Shown: positions 21,411 through 33,301, numbered from the stretch's first letter. The stretch is DNA of 42,500 nt from Eimeria necatrix (GCF_000499385.1 NW_013654634.1:1-42500), one strand, 5' to 3'. Notes: generated by a model from the sequence alone, not told the origin. Numbers and translations are program-made.

Positions 21411-23013
21411 CTAAGCTGAAGTCCGGATCATCAAAGCGAGGGCCAAAAGGACGGTGGTGACGCTGGGAACTGAGATAGACGCTGCGCCTGCTTCCAATCC
21501 CCAGAGGGCATTGTAAAGCTCAGTTCTGCAAGCAAAAATAATTAATAATTCCAATTATTTTTATCGTGTCTTGCAAGTCCCACTCCGAAACATATGGTGC
21601 TTTTGTCTTGTAGCTCATTTGCAAGTGTGTTCTGCTGCTCGTGTTGCCGGCTAGTCACGTGGCTAGTTCAGCGTACGTGAAAGGCTTTTGTCCCTTTTGA
21701 AGTGGATCTATGAAGTAGCAGAATAGAACATCGTGGCCAGCATTGCAGTTGTTGGTGGCGGCACATGAGACCTTCGTGCTTTTTGCCGACAGCAGAAACG
21801 CCACGTTGCTGGCGTTTATGTTGTCAAATGGAGCTTTTGCGGCATCATATGTTCCTGTCGATGGCTCGAAGTTCGATCTGCAGCATGAAGGCAATAAGAT
21901 TTAACACAGAATAACTGGGGGTCAAGAAGTATTCCCTGGCAAATCCTGATACTGAAGCAAGCGCCACCGAGCTGCACGCGTTTGACAGATGGATAATCAG
22001 CCACCTTGCTCACGCTAAATCCAGCACAGAACTCCCCCATACGTACGAACTAAAATATGCAACCACTGTAGCGCCGGTGGAATAAAATGATATAAAAAAC
22101 AACCGACTGTTTCAGGTGGTCGAGTCCGGCTGTGTAAGTCGCCTGGATCAACGCGTCGCAATCGAACTCCGTGGAATGCAGGAATGGAATTACGAGTCCG
22201 GGATACTGTAGCACAAATTAGGACAGTTGCTATAGAAGCCCCTTTCATGCGTAGAAGAACACAGGGTTCTAGCTTTGCCCTGAGGCGGTTCATCACTTTA
22301 GCGGGAAGCTGCTGCTGAACGATACTCAAAGTGTACAAGTCATACCGTCTCCGCATTCGCGTTTTCGCCAGATTCACAGCTTTCGGCATCGCTGCCCGCA
22401 AGCGTTTGTGCAATTTTCGCTGCAGTAAGGTTTTCCGCATTGTCTATATTGATCTTCTTGAGGCTTGTGCTTACGTCAGTGTCATTTGCCTTGGTGAGGG
22501 TTCCCAACAGGTCCTTGAGATTTTCCTGCCTTAGCTTGTTTATGATTTCCAGGCAATCTGCAGATGGTATATTCACACAGTAGTAATGGCAGTGCAATTA
22601 TGCCGTGGCATGTGTTTCCACAGGACCGCCCACTAGGCACGAGTGGGGTTGCGCTGAAGCGCCAGCTGAATGTCACTCGTGAAGAACGGGGGCATTTGCG
22701 TTTGAACTGCATTGAAAAGAATAAACACATATGCAGGCATAATCTCTGGAGGCCCACAGATCTCCACAGATCTGTGGCTGGCGCTAGCGTAGGGTCATTC
22801 ACTTGGTCACATTAATAGTTCACCACCAGTTTTCTCTTCGGCTGCGGGCGGCGTCGGCGAGGAAACGTCTTCAGATGTAAATAGATTTGTGCGAAGGCTG
22901 TTTTGCTGAGACGTCGCTGTGCCAGAGCGAAGGGAGAGAGCCAATGAGGAGTGTGGTGCGGCGGCGCTGGCGAGAAGGCCAGCGTAACATGCCAACAACC
23001 CTACGTGAGCCAT
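21411..23013 (-). CDS. SAG: SAG gene 8: GPI-anchored six-cysteine surface antigen, 5 exons, intact
   Basis: Exons: 22824-23013, 22346-22557, 22108-22205, 21677-21877, 21411-21525; 816 nt, 271 aa. It starts MAHVGLLACYAG; the frame is open 22 codons further upstream (to 23079), with a hydrophobic stretch MCSSFFGLLVLSLTLW, but that part is not shared by other copies. Exon 2 reads DCLEIINKLRQENLKDLLG to SCESGENANAET and its donor is GTATGA. Exon 3 has PFLHSTEFDC; exon 4 has SNFEPSTGTYDAAKAPF. The exon 4 donor is GTACGC, so an unspliced message would read on for YAELAT before a stop. Exon 5 ends IRTSA. Six cysteines kept. Confidence 0.88.
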
Positions 23014-24864
23014 TGCCTGAAAACGCTTTTTCCATAGAGTGAGTGACAGTACCAGCAAACCAAAAAAACTTGAACACAAAGGAAGAAATGGCTAGGAAAA
23101 TGCGTTCGAGTTTGTGACAATGATACGGGTTGTGTGCGCTGACGTACTGGGGGGAGCTGTAGGAAGCCTTTCTCCAATCATACAATTACTCAGGAGCTTG
23201 TTTCGGCTATTCCGGCACATTTATCCGCCTTTGGAATATAGGTAACAGTATATGATTACTTTGTGTTATTATGTTTATTTCAGAAAGATATAGACTGGAT
23301 GCTGCGATTGTAGGAGTCCCTGGCGGGCAAGGCACGGCGAGCACACACCGTCGACACTAAGGGGACGCAAATAGATAAAGAATATAAAACTATTCAGAAA
23401 CATCTAAGAATATAGAGGAGCAGTAGAGAAAGAGATTGTGAAGCCACTGGTTCGAAGTAAAATGCCACTCGCGGTAGCGGGATCCGGCAATGGCGTGCGG
23501 TGAGCTAGGGGTGACCTTACTCGAAGGGCTTCCGAGGCAAAACTTCCAGTGTAAACTAAAACGCAAGGCAACGTTTCGGTTTAAAGTTAATTGAGGAAAG
23601 CTACAAATTCTGAAAGATTGGACGCTGTTGACGCTGGCCGCACGCCGTGTGCGCTCGCTTTTTTCCATGGCTATTCTACCCCAAACGATTTTACCAATGC
23701 TTCGAGTGGGCGTTTCTTCAGCCAGGGAGTCTTGCGGCTCCTTACTTGGCTCTTTTCTTCAAAAAATGAAGCAGTGCTTGTTCTGAATGGTTGGATTAAA
23801 TTAATTGCTGCCGATTTTTGTTCCCCTCATGTGTGTTTCAGAGTGGCTGTTGGCACTGGCAGCAGTAACAAATTGTTCAGAAACTGGAGTGCACGCGCAC
23901 TGCAGTGGGTTCCCGTGAGTCTCCAAAGGCTGGAAATGTAGAACAGGGTACTCTGTGATATTAACGTAGATTCCGTCCTCTCTGAAGTGTAGCAGCGGCA
24001 CCCCACGCGGGCCGACTCGCCAGGCCATCGACATGCCACACGTGCTTCGCACCAATCTCGCTTACAAGAAACTACTCCCCGGGCTTCGAGGCGCCAGCCT
24101 GTGAGGTTAGAAGGCATGTCTAGTTTGGTGACAAGCGATTTTGAGTTGTCCTCAATGTGTATTTCTAAGTAGGACATGTTCCACGCAGGTAATAGATCCC
24201 ATTTCGCGGAGTCAAGAAAAACGTAGTACACACACTGCCGCCCAGCAAACTGCAGTAACTGCCAACGGTGCCAGGCAATGAGCCTCCTGAGAGGACTCGC
24301 TTGAAAAACGGACAATTTATTACTTTGAGTCGAAGGCATGCTCGGCATATCCAAGGGTTTAACGCTTAGGGTTAAGGGTTTCGTGGCATGTCATTGACAA
24401 ATGCCGCGTTTTTCAATTGGACGGCAAATGCGTTTGTGGTGCGTACATCGAATCTCAGTAATGAATATCTAGGACTAAAATATTGCATGAGGGCTCTCTT
24501 TGAATGTATTACCTGTACTAAAGGGCATAAAGAGCCACTGGCTTCGCTGTGAGCGTTCATGACGGGCTGACACCTCCGGTGTTGCTTACTTGCATGCCTA
24601 GGAGCTCAGAGGATTCCAATCACGACAGGCTTCTGACGGACGAAAATTACTCTAAATAAAGCTACGTTTAGTACTAAGGTGTATTGGCGAGAGAAATGTA
24701 TCCTGCATTTTTGCAGAAGCTCTTCCTCACCAGCCACTTGCAGTAAGTACGTCGTACTTGCACTATTTAGAGCTAGATATCAGAATCCAGCTCAGGAATG
24801 TCTTCAAACGGGATTTGTAAAACTCGACATCTCTAGAAGCTGCTCCGTCGTCTGTTTGTCAAGC
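23014..24864. repeat. Spacer between SAG genes 8 and 9, carrying a 375-bp insertion
   Basis: About 1.85 kb. Standard blocks are interrupted at 23881-24255 by foreign, coding-like DNA (own entry). A degenerate telomere-like motif (GGGTTTAACGCTTAGGGTTA) lies near 24355-24375. Confidence 0.7.
23881..24255 (-). mobile_element. 375-bp insertion of coding-like DNA in a spacer (origin unknown)
   Basis: Other spacers read ...GTTCAG|TAACTACC without interruption; here 375 bp separate GTTCAG from TAACTGCC, with CAG repeated at both edges. On the minus strand the first part (about 24080-24250) reads like a natural protein: FAGRQCVYYVFLDSAKWDLL, then NMSYLEIHIEDNSKS and KLDMPSNLTGWRLEA. The second half looks protein-like only in another frame (MAWRVGPRGVPLLHFREDG, then YVNITEYPVLHFQPLE), with the change near 24060-24075. 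This looks like a captured exon or retrocopied fragment with one frameshift or a small intron. I do not recognise the family, and no terminal repeats or transposase are seen. Confidence 0.6.
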
Positions 24865-26433
24865 TCAAGTGCGAATGATCAGAGCGAGGACCAAAAGAAC
24901 GGTGGAGACGCTGGGAACTGAGATGGACGCTGCGCCTGCTTCCAATCCCCAGAGGGCATTGTAAAGCTCAGTTCTGCAAGCAAAAATAATCAATAATTGT
25001 AATTATCCTTATTACAGCCTGCAATTCCAATTCTGCAACATATCGTGCCCTTGTAGCTCATTTGCATGTGTGCTCTGCCGCTTGTGCTGCCAGCTAGTCA
25101 CGTGGCTAGTTGAGCTTACGTGAAAGGCTTTTGTCCAGCTTGAAGTGGATCTATGAAGTAGCAGAATAAAACGTTGTAGCCAGCTTTGCAGTTGTTGGTG
25201 GCGGCACATGAGACCTTTGTGCTTTCCGCCGATAGCAGAAAGGCCACATTGCTGGCGTTTACGTTATTAAATGGAGCATTTGTTGCATCATACGTTCCTG
25301 TCGATGGCTCGAAGTTCGATCTGCAGCAGAAAGGCAATAAGATTGAACGCAGAATAAGTGAAGATCAAGAAACGTTCTTTGGCAAATACTGAGACTGACA
25401 CGAGTAACACCGAGCTGCACACCTGAAAAATGCTTTTGACAGACGAATAATCAGCCACCTTGTGCATGCAAAAGTCAGCATAGAACTCTGGCACAAGTCT
25501 GCACAAAAGCATTTATAAACTGCGGGACCCGTGAAGGAGAACGAAGTAAAAAGCAACTGACTGTTTGAGGTGCTCGAGTCCGGCTGTGTAAGTCGCCTGG
25601 ATCAAAGCGTCGCAGTCGAAATTTGTGGAATGCGTGAATGGAATGACGAGTCCGGGATACTGTGGCGCAAACCAGGAGAGTTGCCGTAGGAGTAACCCGC
25701 ATGCGTAGAAGAACACAGGGCTCTAGCTTTGTGCTGCGGAGGTTCATCACTTTAGCGGAAAGCTGCTACTGAACGATACTCAAAGCCCCAAAGCCCTACC
25801 GTCGTCGCGTTTGCGCTCTTGCCCGATTCACAGCTTTCGATATCGCTGCCCGCGAGTTTCACTGCAATTGTCGCGGAAGTGAGGTTTTGCGTATCCGTTT
25901 TTCCGATTTTCTTCAGGCTTTCAGTCACTTCGTTTTCCACTGCCTTGGTAACGCTTCCCAACAGGTCCTTGAGATTTTCGCTTCTCAGCTTGTTTATGAT
26001 GGTCAGGCAATCTGCAGATGGCAAGTTAACACCTGCGTAATGGCAATGCAATTATGTCATGGCACATGTTTCTACCTGACTGCCACCTGAATGTGATTCG
26101 TGAAGACCGGGGGCATTTGTGTTTGAAATGCATTGAAAAGAATAAAATCGTGTACAGGCACAATATCTGGAGGCCCACAGAACTCCACAGATCTGTACCC
26201 CGAGCCACCATAGCACATTCACTGGTTCACATTGCTAGTTCACCATCAGTTTTGTCAGCTGCTGTGGGCGCCGTAACTGGTGAATCTTGGTCGGCTACAA
26301 CTATATTTGTGCGGAGGCTGCTTTGCTGAGACGTTGCTGTGCCAGAACGAAGGGAAAGCGCCAATGAGAAGTGTGGTGCGGCGGCACTGGCGAGAAGGCC
26401 AGCATAACACGCCAACAACCCTACGTGAGTCAT
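24865..26433 (-). CDS. SAG: SAG gene 9: GPI-anchored six-cysteine surface antigen, 5 exons, intact
   Basis: Exons: 26244-26433, 25800-26011, 25562-25659, 25120-25320, 24865-24973; 810 nt, 269 aa. It has the standard signal peptide (MTHVGLLACYAG) and an unusual linker (NIVVADQDSPVTAPTAADK). Exon 2 reads DCLTIINKLRSENLKDLLG to SCESGKSANATT. Exon 3 enters at CGCCACAG|TATCCC and ends with donor GTCAGT. Exon 4 has SNFEPSTGTYDATNAPF, VSC, NNC and LFCYF. Exon 5 has LEAGAAS, then a hydrophobic tail ending LIIRT. Intron phases match the other copies and the six cysteines are present. Confidence 0.9.
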
Positions 26434-27894
26434 TGCCTGACAATTGGCTTGTCACAAAGTAAATGACAGTGGCAGAAATCCAAATAAAATGCGCGTGAAG
26501 GACGGAAGGGCTAGGAAAGCAGGGAGCGGGAATGAGTTGGAGTTCTTAACAATTGTGGGGGTTGTGTGCGCTGAGGTTGTGGGGAGAGCTGTAGGACTCT
26601 TGATCGCACCATACAGTTACTTAGGAGCCTTCTTCGATTGTTCAGGCAAACTTATCAGTGTTTGAAAGATACGGACCAGTATATTATTACTTTGTAATAT
26701 TATATTTCTTTCACAAAGATATATATGGCGGTTGCTGCGATGGGGTCACCGGCGGTCAACGCGCGACGTGCACACGCCGTCCAAATTAAGGGTACGGAAA
26801 TAGGTGAAGGATATAAACCTATTTAGAAGCCCTGAGGGATATAAAATAGTTTTGAAGAAAAGCACTGGAAAGCCAATGGCTTGAAAGAAAGTGCTACTTG
26901 TGTTAGCAGGGTCCGGCGAGGGTCACGATGGGGTGTAGTGAGCGGAGGGTGACCTTACTACTGGAAGGGCTTCCAAGGCAAAACTTCCCATGTAAACTAG
27001 AAGAAACGGCAAATTTTTTGTTTCGAAATTAATTCAGGAAGGCTGTGAATTCCAAAAACAGCTTGTGCACGCGGGCCACACGCTGTGTACACTCGCGCAC
27101 TTCGACGGCAGTTCTACTTCAATCGATTTTACTGAAGCTTCTATTGGCCGATTTCTCAATCAAAGAATCTCCCGGCCTCTTACTTGTTTGATCTATTCAA
27201 AAACAAAAGCGGCGATTATTATAAATGGCTGGATTAAATTAATCTTCCACTTCGACACACCTGTGCTCCGGACTGGCTGTCGGCACAAGCAGTAGCAATA
27301 GTAGTTCAGTAACTACCAACGACGCTGGCTGCTGAGCTGCCTGATTGGACTCTCTTATCCCACCGACAACCGTTTAGTTTCAGTCAAAGATATGATTGCC
27401 ATATCCAAGAGTTTAGGCGTTAGGGTATATTGAGTTCGTTCATACATGTCGCTTTTCGCTCTCCGACGGCCAACGCTTTCGCGGTGCACACATCGAATCT
27501 CAGTGAAAAGTGCCTAGCACTAAAACAATGCATGAAGGCACTCTTTGAATGTATTAACTGTAGCAAAAGGCGTGAACAGCCACTGGCTTCGCTGTGAAAG
27601 TTCACAAAGGACTGAAACCTGCGGTGTTGTTTGTTTGCACGCACATGAGCATAGAGGATTCCAAGCACAACAGCTATCTGATGGGTCAAAATTACCTTAG
27701 ATAACGTTACGTGAAGTAGTAAGACATAGTTTGGAGAGAACACATTCTGCATTACCGCCAAAGCTTTTCCTCACCAGCCACTTGCAGTAGGTACAACACG
27801 CGATCAGAAACCAGCTTCTAAACGATTCAGGAATGTCTCCAAACGGCATTTGTACAACTTCGAGACCTCGAAAAACTGTTCCTTTGTTTGATTG
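26434..27894. repeat. Spacer between SAG genes 9 and 10
   Basis: About 1.46 kb with the standard blocks. A degenerate telomere-like motif (GTTTAGGCGTTAGGGTA) lies near 27411-27428. A 113-codon minus-strand frame at 27420-27761 belongs to the recurrent spacer open frame discussed in the findings. Confidence 0.7.
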
Positions 27895-29494
27895 TTAAGT
27901 CCGAATCATCAATGCGAGGGCCAAAAGGACGGTGGCGACGCTGGGAACCGAGATGAACGCTGCGCCCGTTTCCAATCCCCAGAGAGCATTGTAAAGCTCA
28001 GTTCTGCAAGCAACCTAAGTCAATAATTGCACTTTCCTTCATCGTGCCCTACAAGTCCCATTCTGCTACATATCTTGCTCTCGTCTTGTAGCTCAATTGC
28101 TAGTGTGCTCTGCCGCTTGCGCCTCCGGCTTGTCATGTGGTTAGTTCAGCGTACGTGAAAGGCTTTTCTCCAGCTTGAAGTGGTTCTATGAAGTAGCAGA
28201 ATAAAACATCATGGCCACCTTCGCAGTTTTCGGTGGCGGCACATGAGACCTTTGTGCTTTCCGCCGATAGCAGAAACGCCACATTGCTGGCGTCTATGTT
28301 GTTAAATGGAGCTTTTGCAGCATCGTATGTTCCTGTCGATGGATCGAAGTTCGATCTGTAGCAAGAAGCAAAACAGAATAAGTGGAGATCAAGAAACGTT
28401 CTTTGGCAAATACTGAGACTGAGACAAGCACCACCAAGCTGCACACCTGCGAAATCACTTGGACTGAGAAAATTACTTGGTTAATTGTGCATGATAGAGT
28501 AAACACAGAATCCCGACGCACGTAAAAGCTAATAGGTTTAGTCACTGTGGCACCGGTCAAGGAAAATGAATTTAAAAGCAACGGACTGTTTGAGGTGGTC
28601 GAGTCCCGCTGTGTACGTCGCCTGGATCAAAGCGTTGCAGTCGAAATTCTTATCGTGCGCAAATGGAATTACGAGTCCGGGATACTGTAGCACATCACCG
28701 GCATAGTTGCCACAGCAGCCTCTCACAATCACAGAAGGGCGCAGGGTTTTACCTTTGTTCTGCGACGGTTCATCACTTTGGCGGAAAGCTGCCGCTGCAC
28801 AATACTCAAAGCCCAAAAACCCTACCATCGTCGCATTGGCGTCTTTGCCTGATTCACATGTTTCTGTAGTTTCACCCGCAAGCTTCGCTGCAATTTTCAC
28901 GGCAGTGGGGCTTTCTGGGTCCGTTTTTCCGATCTTCTGCAGGCTTGCAGTCACCTCAGTCTCGTCTGCCTGGGTGAGGGTTCCCAGCAGGTCCTTTAGA
29001 TTTTCCTTCCTTAGCTTGTTTATGATTTCCAGGCAATCTGCAGATGGCAAGTTGACACGGGTCTTTTGGCAATGCAATCGTGTCGTGGCGGGTGCTTCCA
29101 CGGGACAGCCCACTAGTGAAGTGTGGTGTTGCACTGAAGCGCCACCTGAATGTTATTCGTCAAAAACGGAGGCATTTGCTCGTGCACTGAAAAGAATAAA
29201 ACCATGAGCAGGCATAATATCTGAAGGCCTGCAAATCTCCACAGATCTGTGGCTGGGGCTACCGTGGCGTCATTCACTTGTTCACACTACTAGTTCACCT
29301 TCAGTTTTGTCAGTGGCCGCGGGCGCCGTCGTCAACCAAAGCAAGTCTTGACCGGATGCAAATGAATTTGTGCGGAGGCTGTTTTGCTGAGACGTCGCTG
29401 TGCTGGAACGAAGGGAAAGCGCCGATAAGAATTGCGGTGCGGCGGCGCTGGCGAGGAGGCCAGCATAAAATGCCGGCAACCCGACGGGAGTCAT
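27895..29494 (-). CDS. SAG: SAG gene 10: GPI-anchored six-cysteine surface antigen, 5 exons, intact
   Basis: Exons: 29299-29494, 28826-29037, 28587-28684, 28155-28355, 27895-28003; 816 nt, 271 aa. The signal peptide is a variant, MTPVGLPAFYAGLLASAAAP. Exon 2 reads DCLEIINKLRKENLKDLLG to TCESGKDANATM, with donor ATG|GTAGGG. In exon 3 the donor-proximal part has ATYTAGLDHLK. Exon 4 carries NIDASNVAFLLSAESTKVSC and VLFCYFIEPLQAGEK. Its donor is GTACGC, so read-through would add YAELTT before TGA. Exon 5 enters at GGTTGCTTGCAG and ends LMIRT with a TAA stop. First-transcribed end of the array: the next upstream unit is cut off before any exon. Confidence 0.9.
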
Positions 29495-30834
29495 TGCCTG
29501 GCAATTGGCTTGTCATAAAGTAAATGACAGTAGCAGAAATTCAAACAAAATGAGCGCGAAGGAGGGGAGGGCTAGGGAAACAAAGAAAGGGAACGCGTGT
29601 GAGTTAGTGGCAACGGTGCCGGTTGTGTGCGCTGAGGTAGTGGTGGTGCTCTACGACGCCTACATCGCGTCATGCCATTACTCAGGAGCTGGTTTCGATT
29701 CTTCCGGGACATTTTTCAACCTTTGGGAGATACATCACAGTATATGATTACGTGGTGATATTATATTCCTCTCACAAAGATGCACACGCCGACAAAAATG
29801 TATACGCCGATTGCTGTGATTGGAGGAGTCACCGGCGGTCAAGGCACGAATTGTACTGTACACATTGTTCAAATTAAGGGGGCAGAAATAGGTGGAAAAA
29901 ATGGACCTATATAAAACGTCTTAAGGATATGAAAGCACTGTTAATATTGTGAAGCCATTGGTTCGAAAGAAAATGCTAGTCGTGCTAGTGGGGTCCGGCG
30001 AAGGTCACGATGACATGCGGTGAGCGGAGGGTGACCTGGTTACTAGGAGGGCTTCCAAGGCAAAACATGTCACGTAAACTAAGACGCACAACAATTATTT
30101 TGTTTGAAATCAATTTAGAAAAGGTGAAAACTCAAAAGAATTGGCACATGCTGTCTACGTGGACCACACGCTGTGTGCGCTCGCGTGCTTCGATGGCTGT
30201 CCAGTTTTACCGATCCCATCGACGCTTCTACTGGCCGATTTCTCAGTCAAAGAATCTCCCGGCTTCTTACTTGACTGCTCTCTTTAAAAGCATAAACACT
30301 GCGCATTAAAAATGGTTGGATTAAGCCAATCCGTGTCGATTCTTGCTCCACTTGCACACAACTGTGTGTTCCAGACTGGCTGTCGGCACCGGCAGCACTA
30401 GCATATAGTTCAGTAACTACCACCAAAACCGGATTCTAAACTGACTTAGATGACCCACTGATCAAACAGAATATATGTTACTCTTATTTTATAGGCATGT
30501 ACGCCATATCGACGGGTTTAGAGCTCAGATTTCAGGTGTTCACGACTTTATTCATTGACACATGCCGCGTTTACCACTGCGGCGTCAAATGCTTCTTGTG
30601 GTGCGTATAATGACTCTCAATAATGAATACCAAGCACTAAAACAATGCCTGAGGGTACTTATTAAATGTATTAACTGTAGCAAATGGCGTAAACGCCGAC
30701 TGGCTTCGCTGTGAACGTTCATCAAGGGCTGAAGTATGCGATGTTGTTTGCTTGCATGCACGCGCGCTAAGAGGAATCCAACCACAACAGGTATCTGACA
30801 AATTGAAATTACTCTAGATAAACTCACATGTAGT
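29495..30834. repeat. Terminal spacer at the right end of the array
   Basis: Standard spacer sequence upstream of gene 10, through the TTAAATTAA-type block near 30310 and a degenerate heptamer near 30513, ending at CTCACATGTAGT near 30834, short of where exon 5 of an eleventh gene would begin. No gene. Confidence 0.75.
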
Positions 30835-31577
30835 TGTTGAGTGGCCATATTTGTATTTTACAGGCAGCATCCACCTGGCTAATGAAACCCACGCCTACCA
30901 GGCCTGTTGGCTGCCAAGGGTGATATTCTTTGCTTTTCCTAGCTCGAATTCTTCCTTAGGTAGATAAGAACTTAGTGGAAAGTTACATGTGCATGCAATG
31001 CCAGTGGCGCCAGAGAGATGAAAGATTGCATGCACTCCGGACCACCCACTGAGCAAAACGGAGGGAAAGCTTTCAACGTGAATTTGGCTCTACACCCCTG
31101 CAATTCATTGAATCTTCTGATAGTTTTGGCTTCACTATGGTTAACTTGCCATTCTCAGTGACATTGGAAAGCTGAGATAATCTCTGAGTGCCACAGAGGT
31201 CAGATAGCCATTGGGAAGTTCACTGCCGTCCGAAGGCAATGTATTTTTGCTGAAGACCAAACGATTTTCCAGTCTCGCTGGAATTTATTTGCGCATTCAG
31301 TCTGAAGAATGCAAGCTCTGAAGGGATTGGGAACAGACGCTCGACAACGATATTATTCATGTCAGTCATTGACTAGCTGGTAAAATGGACTTTTGGACGT
31401 ATCGCATGTTCAAGTAAAGCTGCACTCCTGAGACTACGAGTTTAAGGAGGAAGACGCTTGTGCATGTGCGTGTTTATTCATTTACGCATGCATGTACAAG
31501 TTCCCTGTATGCACGTGAATTGCATCGGCGTATATAGACACATGTACAGAAGCTTCTGCCTTTCATCTCCAAAGAAA
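30835..31577. other. Unique DNA between the array and the repeat-rich segment
   Basis: No tandem repeat, no telomere-like heptamer and no open frame of note. The base composition is balanced. I see nothing I can name. Confidence 0.6.
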
Positions 31578-31640
31578 TTTAGGGTTTAGGGTTTAGGGTT
31601 TAGGGTCTAGGGGAGTCTAGGGTTTAGAGTTTGGGGTTTT
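31578..31640 (+). repeat. First telomere-like TTTAGGG array of the repeat-rich segment
   Basis: Five or so TTTAGGG units, then degenerate copies (GGGTCTAGGGGAGTCTAGGG). It marks the switch from array and unique DNA to repeat-rich DNA. Its interior position shows it is not a chromosome end. Confidence 0.85.
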
Positions 31641-32640
31641 GCAGCTGGACAAGGAAGCAAGCCAACAAATAAGTGCTTAGGGTTTTGAAAGAAAAAGAAA
31701 AACAAAAAAAGAATTAAAGGGCTTAAAGATAAATAATTAAAAACAGAAACAGCAGGAAATAAATTTTCTTTTTTGTTTTCCTGCATGCGTGCTGATATGA
31801 CCCGGGTCTCTTCGTCATTTTCGGAAATGTGTCCAGAGGCCGCTGCCCCTGTTCTTGCTGCTGCTGCTGCTGCTCTCGCTGCTGCTTCTGCTGCTGCTGC
31901 TCGCCGAGTCCAGTTTCTGGTGCATTCGTGCACTACGACTCATTGCATGCTGCAGATTAGGAATTAAACCTTTCGTCTCCCCTGTTTTCGCTATTGACGC
32001 CGTTTTCTTTCAAACCCTGTTCATTTTCCCCGTATCTTATCCAGTTATATGTCAGAAATATTTAGTGTGCCCATGGCAATTTGAATAAATGCGAGATTTG
32101 GTTTAAAATCAACATGACAAATGTCAGTTGCTGTGCAGCAACTGAGACCCGCAATTGCAGACAGGTATTCAAGATCGCGAAAGACGGTGGTGTTTGGATT
32201 GTCTCAAAGGAAATCATTTTCCTTTTGGTCTTTCTAAGATTCAAGCTTTCTAACAAGAAAAGAACTTCCGTTTCTGGGATGCATGTCTACAACCGCGAAT
32301 TTGGCGGATTTGGCGTTAGAAGCATAGCTGGAGGAAACTACAGATATATTTTTGTTTGAGAATGACTTATTTTGAAATAGTTTTTCTTTCGAAAGATCTG
32401 TTGAAATAATAGTTGACAATTCATCCTGCTCCCCGCAATTCCACACAAGGCTGTTGAATCCGCACATCAGTGCTGTGTCAGGATTTCAAATATTCGATTC
32501 GATGTATATTAAAGCTATTTAGCACCCACTGGAGAGGGTGTGGGGATTAAAATTAGGGTTTGGATTGAGAGTTTTTGAGTTTACCGAGGGTTTAGGGTTT
32601 AGAATTAGGGTTTGGGATGAGCGCTTTTGAGACCCTTCGC
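31641..32640. other. Repeat-rich segment, no supported gene
   Basis: It holds a CTG tract (31855-31902), AT-rich unique sequence and TTTAGGG remnants at 32550-32615. A 92-codon plus-strand frame at 32081-32359 has no recognisable family and no codon signal that I can defend. Confidence 0.5.
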
Positions 32641-32713
32641 GGGCGTTTGGCGCAGTCGGTAGCGCGTGGGTCTCATAATCCCAAGGTCGCGAGTTCGAGC
32701 CTCGCAATGCCCA
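32641..32713 (+). tRNA. tRNA-Met(CAT), elongator, copy 1
   Basis: The 73-nt cloverleaf is complete. The acceptor stem GGGCGTT pairs with AATGCCC (one G-T), the D stem is GCGC/GCGC, the anticodon loop CTCATAA carries CAT, the T arm is GCGAG-TTCGAGC-CTCGC and the discriminator is A. A G1-C72 pair and a TTCGAGC T loop indicate the elongator, not the initiator. A short T run follows (GACTTTTTC), fitting RNA polymerase III termination. No intron. Confidence 0.95.
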
Positions 32714-33300
32714 CTCGACTTTTTCATCTTTTAATTCTTTTTTTTCTTTTTCTTTTGTTCACTTGTCTCATTTGTCGCTTTTTGTAAATGCTTTTAGCGT
32801 TATTAATGCAGATAGCCTGAGAGCAGGCTGCCGGCCAGGCTGCTCGCATTTCATCGATGGCAAAACTTCGTTTATGTGTATCACAGCGCTTTTGGAAATC
32901 TAATCAAGCTGGAAACTAATTTAAAAGATAGGCCTTGCAGAACGCTCAGAATCTAGGGTTTAGGGTTTAGCGTTTAGGGTTGAGGGTTTAGCATTTAGGG
33001 TTTAGGGTTTGAAGACGGAGCATTGCGAATGCTCTCCACGGCCACGAAGAGAGAAACAAAGCGGCAGACAAGGCGAAACGACATTGAAAATAAATTGAAA
33101 TAAAGCTAAAGAAGAAAATAAACAAACTTATTCTCCTAAAAGTAAGGACGTTTCAATTCGTGTGCAGACACGCCAGTAACGCTGCAGTTAACCAGTGTGC
33201 ACATCATGTCCGCCACCTGCAGTCGTTACACCCCAAAAATGGGGGTTTTTAACTCTTTAAGTCGCTTAATTGGTTTTAATTTTAATTTATTTGTCGTCTA
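32714..33300. other. Intergenic DNA with a telomere-like array at 32952-33010
   Basis: T-rich sequence 3' of the tRNA, then unique DNA, then TTTAGGG units with point variants (GTTTAGCGTTTAGGGTTGAG). No gene seen. Confidence 0.6.
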
Positions 33301-33301
33301 A

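Larger units (their letters stand above)
318..30834 (-). repeat. Tandem array of about 3.05 kb units, ten copies, each with one SAG gene
   Basis: Successive copies of exon 3 end (5' side) at 2264, 5408, 8932, 11963, 15026, 17406, 22205, 25659 and 28684, so the basic period is about 3.03-3.15 kb with several indels. Every unit repeats the same order on the plus strand: spacer, exon 5, 4, 3, 2, 1, then upstream sequence. Repeat similarity starts inside a spacer near 318 and stops inside a spacer near 30834, so both ends of the array seem to lie in the window. The layout fits expansion by unequal crossing-over; that is inference. Confidence 0.9.

Noticed and set aside
32519..32707. 62-codon minus-strand frame (RPWDYETHALPTAP)
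   Set aside because: This is the antisense of tRNA-Met, a well-known false protein.
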